64,000 nt of DNA from assembly GCA_910587555.1 (NCBI GenBank), contig CAJULV010000017.1, forward strand, positions 1 to 64,000. Reading direction: 5' to 3'. The translations under genes and the position numbers were made by a program. This DNA is from an uncultured Acetatifactor sp. (GTDB lineage: Bacteria; Bacillota; Clostridia; Lachnospirales; Lachnospiraceae). This document shows, in pieces, positions 50,651-58,377 of the stretch. The notes below the pieces were generated by a model. That model saw nothing but the letters and a program-made list of their open reading frames with translations, did not search any database and had not been told where the DNA came from. The stretch's first letter is position 1. The number at the start of each line of letters is the position of its first letter.

Positions 50651-53212
50651 TTAGAACCCCTGCTCCGTCCTGCGGATAATATCATCCTGCAGCGACTTGG
50701 ACAACGTGGTAAACAGCGCGCTGTACCCTGCCACACGCACCACCAGATGGGCATATTTCTCCGGATGGGCCTGGGCATCCAACAATGTCTGCCTGTCCAC
50801 CACATTGAACTGCATATGACTGCCCTTCTGGTCAAAATAGGAACGGATTAACGCCACAAAATTCTCCAGTCCCTTCTCCCCGCTTAGAGCAGTGGGATGA
50901 AATTTCTGATTAAACAAAGTGCCGTTGGAAGCGATTCCATGGTCTAACTTGGACACGGAATTTGCCGCAGCAGTGGGCCCCAACACATCCTTGCCCGCGG
51001 AAGGCGAAACCCCATCCGCCACAGGCGTATGGGCCAGCCTGCCGTCAGGAGTCGCCCCGGTCTGGGCGCCCAGAGGCACATTGGCGGATACGGGATATAG
51101 TCCAGCCTGGAACTGGCCCCCTCTGGGATTGCGGTATTTCAGCAATGGCCTGGTATAGGTATACGCTACATCCCGTGCAAACATGTCCACTTCTTCGTTA
51201 TCGTTTCCGAACTTGGGCACCTCATCGATCATGGCCCGCAGCTCCTCATAGCGCTTCTTCTCTTCCGGCGAAACCTCCGTATTCATCACCGCCGCAATCA
51301 TGCCCGCCACCTGGTCCTCGTCCACGGACATGCCGTTCTTCCCCATCACCTTGCTCATCTCAAGGAGATTCGCTCTGCTCATCTCCCTAAGGATTTCCGT
51401 AACAATCTCCCCTGCGCTGACAGCGTCAAAGCCCTGTCCGTAATTCATGGCAAGGGCACGCTTGTACTCCGCCAGAGTCACCTTTTTCTCGTCAAATACC
51501 AGTTTCTTAATGGCATACAGCGAGTCCGCCATATTTGCAATGCCGAAGCCCTGTGGCCCGGTGAAATTGTAGACCGCGCCGCCCTCCTGAACGGTTTTGC
51601 CCCTCTTAATGCAGTCCTCCACCATGCAGGACAGGAATGGCAGGGGACATCTGACGGCATGGGCCACGTCAATGGCATTGTCCGCATTTACCAACAGAGA
51701 TATATTGTATTCCATCTGCTTTTTATAAGCATCGTAAAATTCTTCAAACGTGGACATATTTTCCACGTCCCCGGTCTCTATGCTGATCTTCTCCCCCTTA
51801 TCCCATCCGTTGGAAAATACCAGTTCCAGAGGACGGCACATATTGTAGAAGGCCGCGTCATGCCACCCTTCCGTCTTGCCTGCCTTCTGTGGCTCCACAC
51901 AGCCGATGATATTGTACTCCCTGGCGTCCTCCAAAGTCAGGCCCCGGCTCAACAGGGAGGGGATAATCACCTCGTCATTATAATAGGCAGGAAGCCCGAT
52001 TCCCGTGCGGGTCAGGTCCGCCGCCTTCATCAGCAGATCATGGGGAGACTTGTTCCACACCCGAATGGACAGAGATGGCTGCGGCAGAAACACATGCTTG
52101 GAGGCGCTGATACACATAAAGGACAGATCGTTGGTCACGTCTAACCCTTCCTTGTCCTGCCCCCCTACGATCAGGTTCTGGAACAGGCTGTAGCCCGCAA
52201 AGCCCTCTGCACTGGCAGCGTCACGGCATTTGTTCAAATCGTTTAATTTTACCCAGATACAGTCGATAAGCTCCTGGGCGAACTCCCTGGACAGCTTTCC
52301 CGCCTCCAGATCCTTCTTATAATAAGGATACATATATTGGTCAAAACGTCCCGGCGAAATCGAATGCCCACTGGACTCCAGCTGAATCAGCTGCTGCACA
52401 AACCAGAAGCTCTGGCAGGCTTCGTGGAACGTGGAAGCCCCGTATTCCGGCACCCGGGCGCAGTTGGCCGCTATCTGCAGCAGCTCCTGCTTCCTGGCCG
52501 AATCCCTGCAGGCCGCCCCCTCTTTCTCCGCCAGTTCCGCATACCTGCGGGCATACCGGATCACGGCCTCACAGCTCAAGATGGCCGCCTTCAAAAACTG
52601 GCTCTTGGTACAGTAGTCCGCATCCCCCGGATTGCACTTGTCCAGTTCCGCCTCCATCTCCTGAATCAGTCCCCTGTAGCCAATGGCCAGGACCTTGTCA
52701 TATTGCACGGTCACATGCCCCACGCCGTTATAAAAATAATTGCCCGGAGTGAAAATATTGTGCTCCATGGCCTTCTTCGTCTCCTCGGTCATGAGGGCGG
52801 TGGCCAGTTCACTGGTGGTTTTCCCTTTCCAGTAGGCGTCCGCCTCCAGAAGGTCTTTCTTGGTCTGCTCCGCTATGTAGAAAGGGTCCGCTTTCCGCGT
52901 GGCCACGGTGTCGAACTCCGCCTCCAGCCATTGATAGGAAAATTCCGGATAGGTCTGGCAGCCCCGGGGTGCAATGGTACTGCTGCCCACCACCAGTTCG
53001 TCCTCCCTGATAATAATGGGAATGTTGTCAAGTATATGGGCAAAAGCCAGAGCGCGCCGCATGACAATGGGCCTGTCCTCCGTCGCTTTATAAGATTCCG
53101 TGATCAGCTTCGCCCTGGCGGACTCGATCTCCGGCATTTTGGCGTAAAGATGAGCTACCAGTTTGGGGATTCGCTCCGTTTTGGGAATTTCTTCTGTGTA
53201 ATACTTTGCCAT
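50651..53212 (-). CDS. Glycyl-radical diol dehydratase (1,2-propanediol/glycerol type)
   Basis: 853-aa glycyl-radical enzyme, B12-independent. The thiyl-radical Cys lies in EYNIIGCVEPQ, the glycyl-radical loop near the C-terminus is RVAGYSALF, and GHSISPGRFDQYMYPYY matches the substrate-binding HS segment of diol/glycerol dehydratases. Length agrees with the propanediol dehydratases of gut Lachnospiraceae. Product would be propionaldehyde for the enzymes of the shell operon 9 kb away. The N-terminus begins directly with the barrel domain (MAKYYTEEIPKTERIPKLVA), so no encapsulation helix is visible at either end. A choline- or hydroxyproline-specific role cannot be fully excluded from sequence alone. 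It follows a nucleoside phosphorylase gene by 83 bp. Confidence 0.88.
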   Translation of the reverse strand: MAKYYTEEIPKTERIPKLVAHLYAKMPEIESARAKLITESYKATEDRPIVMRRALAFAHILDNIPIIIREDELVVGSSTIAPRGCQTYPEFSYQWLEAEFDTVATRKADPFYIAEQTKKDLLEADAYWKGKTTSELATALMTEETKKAMEHNIFTPGNYFYNGVGHVTVQYDKVLAIGYRGLIQEMEAELDKCNPGDADYCTKSQFLKAAILSCEAVIRYARRYAELAEKEGAACRDSARKQELLQIAANCARVPEYGASTFHEACQSFWFVQQLIQLESSGHSISPGRFDQYMYPYYKKDLEAGKLSREFAQELIDCIWVKLNDLNKCRDAASAEGFAGYSLFQNLIVGGQDKEGLDVTNDLSFMCISASKHVFLPQPSLSIRVWNKSPHDLLMKAADLTRTGIGLPAYYNDEVIIPSLLSRGLTLEDAREYNIIGCVEPQKAGKTEGWHDAAFYNMCRPLELVFSNGWDKGEKISIETGDVENMSTFEEFYDAYKKQMEYNISLLVNADNAIDVAHAVRCPLPFLSCMVEDCIKRGKTVQEGGAVYNFTGPQGFGIANMADSLYAIKKLVFDEKKVTLAEYKRALAMNYGQGFDAVSAGEIVTEILREMSRANLLEMSKVMGKNGMSVDEDQVAGMIAAVMNTEVSPEEKKRYEELRAMIDEVPKFGNDNEEVDMFARDVAYTYTRPLLKYRNPRGGQFQAGLYPVSANVPLGAQTGATPDGRLAHTPVADGVSPSAGKDVLGPTAAANSVSKLDHGIASNGTLFNQKFHPTALSGEKGLENFVALIRSYFDQKGSHMQFNVVDRQTLLDAQAHPEKYAHLVVRVAGYSALFTTLSKSLQDDIIRRTEQGF

Positions 53213-53295
53213 TGCTGCTCCTTTCCATATCCAGTACTGTGTGCTGCTTTTCCTTTATCTGCGTTATCTCTTTATATTATGATGTTGGGATCAGA

Positions 53296-54060
53296 CTAAA
53301 TGATCTCCACCAGTTCCCTGCACAGCATAACCAAATCATGCCGGATTCCCTCCCGGGTGTTCCATCCTCTTCCGGACCATTCTTCTCCGGAAACATCATC
53401 CCCGCCATAGATCAGCGCGCCATAGGCAAAGTTCCGAAACCGGGCAACGGCAATGCACCCGGCCTGTTCCATTTCCACAATCTTCGCGCCTTCCTCTTTT
53501 CTCCTGCTGATTCTCTGGGCTGTCTCCCGGAAAAGAGCGTCCGTGGTCCAGGTCAGACCATTCAGATAAGGTATGCTGCGGCCGTTGAGGTAATTTTTGA
53601 TTTTACCGGTAACCTCCGGATCTGTATATATCACTCTTGAGGGCGCTATGTACTGATAGGAGAAGCCCTCGTCCCTGATGGCTCCGTCTACCACCAGAAT
53701 CTCACCCACCGCAATGTTCCGGTCCAGAACGCCCCCGCCGCCGCAGAACATGACTTTCTCAATTCCCATTGCATGAAATTCGTCCAGATTTCCCCCGCAG
53801 GCGGGACAGCCCACCTGTCCCAACGTCAGCAGCACGTCAGGATGTTCTGTAAAATGATAAATCATAAATGGGTTTTCGCCCGCCATAAGCCGCTCTTCCC
53901 TGATCTGTCCCTGCGCCGCCAGTTTGTTCACCACTTCCGGAAAAAAGGTAATTACCATCTTGTCCGTCCCGAACTTCTCATGCCCAAAACTGCCGGGATT
54001 TAATTTCGCTGTGGGATTGTCATCAAATTCCAATACCGGAAAGTCATTTCTGCTAAGCAT
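53296..54060 (-). CDS. Nucleoside phosphorylase (PNP/UDP family), upstream of the dehydratase
   Basis: 254 aa. Family features: LGQVGCPACGGNLDEFH, CGGGGVLDRNIAVGEILVVD, AIRDEGFSYQYIAPSR, LTWTTDALFRETAQRISRR and KIVEMEQAGCIAVARFR. It shares organisation with the protein at 46799-47605, but has a different N-terminal half. A strong promoter and leader hairpin precede it. The 83-bp gap to the dehydratase gene has no terminator, so the two are probably co-transcribed. Confidence 0.87.
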   Translation of the reverse strand: MLSRNDFPVLEFDDNPTAKLNPGSFGHEKFGTDKMVITFFPEVVNKLAAQGQIREERLMAGENPFMIYHFTEHPDVLLTLGQVGCPACGGNLDEFHAMGIEKVMFCGGGGVLDRNIAVGEILVVDGAIRDEGFSYQYIAPSRVIYTDPEVTGKIKNYLNGRSIPYLNGLTWTTDALFRETAQRISRRKEEGAKIVEMEQAGCIAVARFRNFAYGALIYGGDDVSGEEWSGRGWNTREGIRHDLVMLCRELVEII

Positions 54061-54080
54061 ACTGCGCTCCTCCTCTACAG

Positions 54081-54107
54081 AATCCGGCCTGTCTCTCCTG
54101 CCGGATT
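54081..54107 (-). promoter_or_regulatory. Leader stem-loop before the nucleoside phosphorylase gene
   Basis: AATCCGGC (54081-54088) and GCCGGATT (54100-54107) pair perfectly across an 11-nt loop, about 25 nt downstream of the promoter -10. It could be an operator or an mRNA element. Confidence 0.45.
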
Positions 54108-54129
54108 TTCAAAGTTGTCCATATTGTTC

Positions 54130-54158
54130 AGTATATGCTTATATGAAAGGGATGTCAA
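54130..54158 (-). promoter_or_regulatory. Strong sigma-A promoter of the phosphorylase-dehydratase unit
   Basis: Minus strand: TTGACA (54153-54158), 17 bp, TATACT (54130-54135). Near-consensus, with a leader of about 65 nt. Confidence 0.8.
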
Positions 54159-54274
54159 TAAATCTGGCACTATTTTTATTGATATTTTTGTGGATTTATT
54201 TTGTTTTATGTTGTTTCTTAAACATCGCAGCAAATTTCCCGCAAAGCTTTCTGTGTCGTTCGCGCCCCATCCCG

Positions 54275-54606
54275 CTATGACTGCCCGGAAGCCTCTCGTT
54301 TCGGAATCGTCTTTACGCCAAGCATAAAATAAAAGACATGGAACACCCACACGCAGGCAAGGACAATCCTCCCCACGGGAACCTGATCCATCATGATAAA
54401 TCCCACTGACATCAAAAGCGTAACCGTCACCATAATCTTAACTTTCGTTTTCCGCGTCATGCCCCTGCCTTTCACGTAGCTTTCCAGATTGTTTTTATAC
54501 AGCTTTGTCCCGGTAAACCAGTGATTCAGCCTTTCCGAACTTCTGGCAAAGCAGAACGCCGCCAGCAGAAGAAACGGGAAAGAAGGCAGAAGCGGAAGAA
54601 CCGCGC
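54275..54606 (-). pseudogene. DUF454 (YbaN-like) membrane protein, N-terminus deleted
   Basis: Reading from about 54606, the frame gives LPLLPSFPFLLLAAFCFARS, SERLNHWFTGTKLYKNNLES and MTRKTKVKIMVTVTLLMSVG, the conserved order of DUF454 proteins, ending VKTIPKREASGQS. The first 25 or so residues and start codon are missing; the sequence joins the truncated ABC transporter gene in a different frame. A 66-codon internal frame (from 54475) could still be translated. Confidence 0.7.
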
Positions 54607-55979
54607 CTGTTCACCCGCTCCAAAACCTCCCACAGCTCCGGGTCAGAGGCGTCCGGCTTCCCCATCCGAAGATTCTCTCTCACCGTGCCCTTGAACAGGT
54701 AACTCTGGTGGCTGACATAAGTAATGTTTTTCATCAGTTCCGATTCCCTTATGTCTGCCAGTGCCCTGCCTCCGATTTCCACCGAACCGCCAAAGCCCCT
54801 GTTTCTCCCCATTAAAACTGCCGCCACAGTGGACTTTCCGCAGCCGCTCTCCCCCACAATGGAAACAAATCTCCCTTTCGGAAACTCCATGTCAATTCCG
54901 CACAGAATTTCCCTTCCTCCATTGTCAAAACCGCCCCCGCCGGAAGAATTGCCGTCATAGGAAAACCGCAGTCCGGTACAGACAATGTCGCAGTCCGGCG
55001 GAAAGCATCCTGTCTTCTCTTCTGTTTCAGGCAGATCCAGCAGGCGGAAAATCTTGTCGCCTGCCGCCATGCCGTTCATCGCCACATGGAAGAAACTGCC
55101 AAGCTGCCGCATGGGGATAAAGAAATCCGCCGAAAGAAGGATAAGCAAAAGACATCCCGAAAGCGTCACATTCCCTGCACGGAACTGCGTTGCCGCCATA
55201 ATCACCCCTAATGCCGCGCCCCCATAGGCAATCAGGTCCATGATGGTAATCGAATTAAGCTGCATTGTCAGAACTTTCATGGTTATTCTACGGAATTTTT
55301 CCGCCTCGCGATTCATCTCCTCATTCTTAAAACCGTCCGCCTGGTAGATTTTAAGTGTGGTAAGTCCCTGCAGGTTTTCCAGAAAGGTATCTCCCAAAGC
55401 CGTGTACTGCCCCCAGTATTTAGACAGCAGCTTTTTCGCCCATGTCTGCACCGCCGCTATGGAAACGGGTATCAGGGGCACACATACAAGCAGGACAACC
55501 GCGGAGGGCACATTGACAAAGCACAAACAGGCAAACAATGTAAGCGGGGCAAGCATCGCATAGAAGAACTGCGGAAGATATGACCCGAAGTAGGTTTCAA
55601 GCTGCTCCACCCCCTCTACCGCCACCTGCACCACTTCCGATGTCTTCACCTGCCCATTGTAAGAAGCGCCCAGCCGCAGAAGTTTTTCATATATTTTTTC
55701 ACGCAGTACTTTTTTTACCGTTTTTGATGAGAGATATCCCATACGGCTTGAAAGGAGTGTACAGACAAAACGGACCGTAACCGCTGCCCCTGCTGCCGCA
55801 GCCGTAAAGAACCCGCTGTTTTTATCTGCCGTTTTATGGAAAAGAGAAGCAAGCAGACCTGTTAATGCCGTCATCAGGGCTATATTCGCCGCAAGGGAAC
55901 ACCACTGGGCCGCCACGTTGCCCGCTATATATTTTTTACTCTCGCTGACAGTCCCGATCAGCCTTTTATTGATCATCAT
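54495..55979 (-). pseudogene. ABC exporter (CydC/CydD-like), truncated inside the ATPase domain
   Basis: The membrane domain (six helices, residues 1-320) and the start of the nucleotide-binding domain are intact, with Walker A VGESGCGKSTVAAVLMG and Q-loop SHQSYLFKGTVREN. After PELWEVLERVN (about residue 457) similarity ends; the LSGGQ signature and Walker B are missing. The last 37 codons translate the DUF454 remnant in another frame. AGGAGGTAAATTT precedes the ATG. The protein cannot hydrolyse ATP normally. Co-directional with further ABC genes. Confidence 0.8.
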
Positions 55980-55993
55980 AAATTTACCTCCTA

Positions 55994-56106
55994 TTTATAC
56001 TGCAGACCGCCAGGATTTACAGTAATGCCTACGGGAAAATACCTGGCTGGCGGTCTGCAGTCGGGTTGTACTGCAAATTCAACCGGTGTGCAGTATAAAT
56101 CGCTGC
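55994..56106. repeat. Palindromic intergenic repeat (GTATAAATCGCTGCG family), copy 2
   Basis: Outer arms TTTATACTGCA (55994-56004) and TGCAGTATAAA (56089-56099). A perfect 15-bp inner pair, ACTGCAGACCGCCAG (55999-56013) and CTGGCGGTCTGCAGT (56047-56061), forms a strong hairpin. The end GTATAAATCGCTGCG is shared with 49242-49256. Confidence 0.75.
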
Positions 56107-56218
56107 GGATGCAGCCCTATTTGGTTAGTAAAAACTAACCCATGTCCTTAAAAAATGCGGCCATTTTGTGTTAGTGGCCGCTAACTTCTTTAAGTATACA
56201 TCTTATTTCCTGTTTTTG

Positions 56219-56539
56219 TCAATAGGGAAAATTCTGTTCGTCTGCCAGTACCGCCTGCCCTTCCTCCGGCAGAAACTCCGCGAGCATATCGTTTTTGAAG
56301 GTCCGTCCCGGCAGGAAGCAGGCCACATGGGCAGTCTCCCTGTTCACCGCAAACTGGGCGCCGTGGAGAATCATGGGGTCCAGCCTCACAAAGGTCCCCT
56401 GGGGTACATAAAAGGCTTCCACCGTATCCACGCTGAATTTTCTGCCCGGCAGGGGCGTGCCCACAAAAATGACAACATCGTCATCTAATGGCAGCAGCCT
56501 GAACCGGTTCAGACATAATACCTTGCCTGGGCATTCCAC
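56219..56539 (-). pseudogene. Cupin-like fragment resembling a ureidoglycolate-lyase-type protein
   Basis: Similarity begins at RFRLLPLDDDVVIFVGTPLP (about residue 12) and runs through VEAFYVPQGTFVRLDPMILH and AHVACFLPGRTF. The pattern fits the C-terminal barrel of AllA/DUF4867-like proteins. The N-terminal part of the domain is missing and the frame begins inside the end of the upstream ABC gene (31-nt overlap), suggesting a deletion directly after that gene's stop. Family assignment is tentative. Confidence 0.45.
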
Positions 56540-58347
56540 ATCTGCGTATACCGGCCTCCCGCGGCATAGAGTTCCTCATGGCTGCCCCGCTCCACGATTT
56601 CCCCCTCATGGAATACGATAATTTCGTCACAGAACCGGCAGCTGCTCATTCTGTGGGAAATGTAGATACTGGTTCTGCCCTCCACCATTTCGTTAAACCG
56701 GGCGTAAATCTGCGCCTCCGCCTTAGCGTCCAGGGCAGCCGTTGGTTCATCCAGTATGACTACAGGCGCATCTTTGTACAGGGCCCTTGCCAACGCCAGT
56801 TTCTGGGCCTCCCCTCCGCTGACGGCCACCCCGTCCCGAAGATCCTTGTACAGATAGGTGTCCAGCTGCTTCTCCATATCCCTGACAAAGCCGTCCGCTT
56901 CCGCCTGGCGCAGAGCATCCCAGAGCTTCTCCTCCTGCCATTCATAGCCTGCGGCGACATTTTCCCCCACAGAGAAAGAAAACAGTTTGAAATCCTGGAA
57001 CACCACGCTGAAGAGGCCCCGGTACTCCTCCTGGCTGTATTTGCGGATATCCACGCCGTTTAAGGTGATTCTCCCCTCAGTTGGGTCATAAAGGCGGCAG
57101 AGCAGCTTGATAAATGTGGTTTTTCCGGCGCCGTTGCGTCCCACCACCGCCATTTTCCCCCGGATATTGATTCTGCAGTTCACATTTTTCAATACGGGAA
57201 TCTCACTGCCCGGATACCGGAAGCTCACGTTCTCAAAGGCCAGCTCATACTCCCCGTCATCCCGTTTCTCCACCGGGATACTGCCCTTCCCATGAACATT
57301 CTCCGTGTCCAGAAACTTCAGAAATTCGTCTGTATAGATGCAGATTTTCTGCAGTTCTCCATGCTTTGCAATCACGGAAAAGCAGGCTCCGCCAAACTGG
57401 TTCAGCGCCCCCGCATAGCGGGTGAAAGCGCCTACGGTAACGGCTCCCGTCACCGTCTTCAGCGCCACCAGGAAATAGGTGACAACCGTAAAAAAAGCAT
57501 TTACCAGTCGGTTGGCATTGGCCTCCGCCCTTCCCACGTCGCAGCTGGCGGAAAAATAGGCCCGGGCCCTTTTGCCGAATTCCGCGGAATTGTGCAGAAT
57601 CATCTCCTCCATACCGTAAATGCGGATGATCTTCCCCACCTTTGCCTCCCCGAATATCTGCTGATTCAGATACATCAGCTTGTGCTCCTCCCACGTATGG
57701 GCCTGGAAAATCTCCATCTGCCTGCGGGCAAATTTTCCGAATCCCCTAAAGGCGCAGAAAGCCATTCCCCCAAGCGTTCCCGCGAACAGCAGAAACGAGG
57801 GCAGCGGCCGGGCCAGTATCCCCAACAGGCCAAACTCCCCCCGGGGTCCGGAAGCGCACAGACAGCCCACCAGAAAAACCGACAGGAATATATTGAGAAT
57901 CGCCTGTAAAATATCGGTATAATGGCACAAAAGGACGCCAAGACCGCCGTACATATCCGATGTCCTCTCGGAAAAAAGAAGCTTTTCCGCAGCTTCCGGG
58001 TTCTCCATGGTCTCGTAGTCCATGGAAAAGGCTTTTTCCCGCAGCCAGACATAGAAGATCAGCCATATCTTCGTCAGCCTGCCTTTGAACTGCCGCCGGA
58101 GCAGCTGCTCCGTAAGTCCCAGGAGCAGGCCAAGTCCCAGCAGCAGAAGCGCCAGACCCGCCGCCTTCCTGTATTCCTCAAGGAGCAGGGCGTCGATCAT
58201 CTCCGCGGTCACAAAGAGTCCTGCATAGGTCTGCGTCAGGGAAAGCGCCACCTTGAGCAGATGCAGCGGAATAATAAGGGAATCCTCCCTGTGGATCATC
58301 TTCATGATCCGAAAGCCTGTTCTGTGAATGGATTTTAATTTCTGCAT
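56509..58347 (-). CDS. ABC exporter half-transporter (membrane plus ATPase domain)
   Basis: 612 aa. Membrane domain with about six helices (1-330). ATPase domain: Walker A VGRNGAGKTTFIKLLCRLY, signature VSGGEAQKLALARALYKDAP, Walker B VVILDEPTAALD and H-loop ISHRMSSCRF. AGGAG precedes the ATG. The next ABC gene is 30 bp upstream, so the two may form a heterodimer. The pattern resembles exporters of peptides or bacteriocins in Firmicutes; cargo unknown. Confidence 0.92.
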   Translation of the reverse strand: MQKLKSIHRTGFRIMKMIHREDSLIIPLHLLKVALSLTQTYAGLFVTAEMIDALLLEEYRKAAGLALLLLGLGLLLGLTEQLLRRQFKGRLTKIWLIFYVWLREKAFSMDYETMENPEAAEKLLFSERTSDMYGGLGVLLCHYTDILQAILNIFLSVFLVGCLCASGPRGEFGLLGILARPLPSFLLFAGTLGGMAFCAFRGFGKFARRQMEIFQAHTWEEHKLMYLNQQIFGEAKVGKIIRIYGMEEMILHNSAEFGKRARAYFSASCDVGRAEANANRLVNAFFTVVTYFLVALKTVTGAVTVGAFTRYAGALNQFGGACFSVIAKHGELQKICIYTDEFLKFLDTENVHGKGSIPVEKRDDGEYELAFENVSFRYPGSEIPVLKNVNCRINIRGKMAVVGRNGAGKTTFIKLLCRLYDPTEGRITLNGVDIRKYSQEEYRGLFSVVFQDFKLFSFSVGENVAAGYEWQEEKLWDALRQAEADGFVRDMEKQLDTYLYKDLRDGVAVSGGEAQKLALARALYKDAPVVILDEPTAALDAKAEAQIYARFNEMVEGRTSIYISHRMSSCRFCDEIIVFHEGEIVERGSHEELYAAGGRYTQMWNAQARYYV

Positions 58348-58377
58348 GTCAATTCTCCTGTTTCAGATTCATCTGTA

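Noticed and set aside
54495..54606. Genuine C-terminus of the ABC exporter
   Set aside because: These codons read the DUF454 remnant out of frame and the required ATPase motifs are missing.
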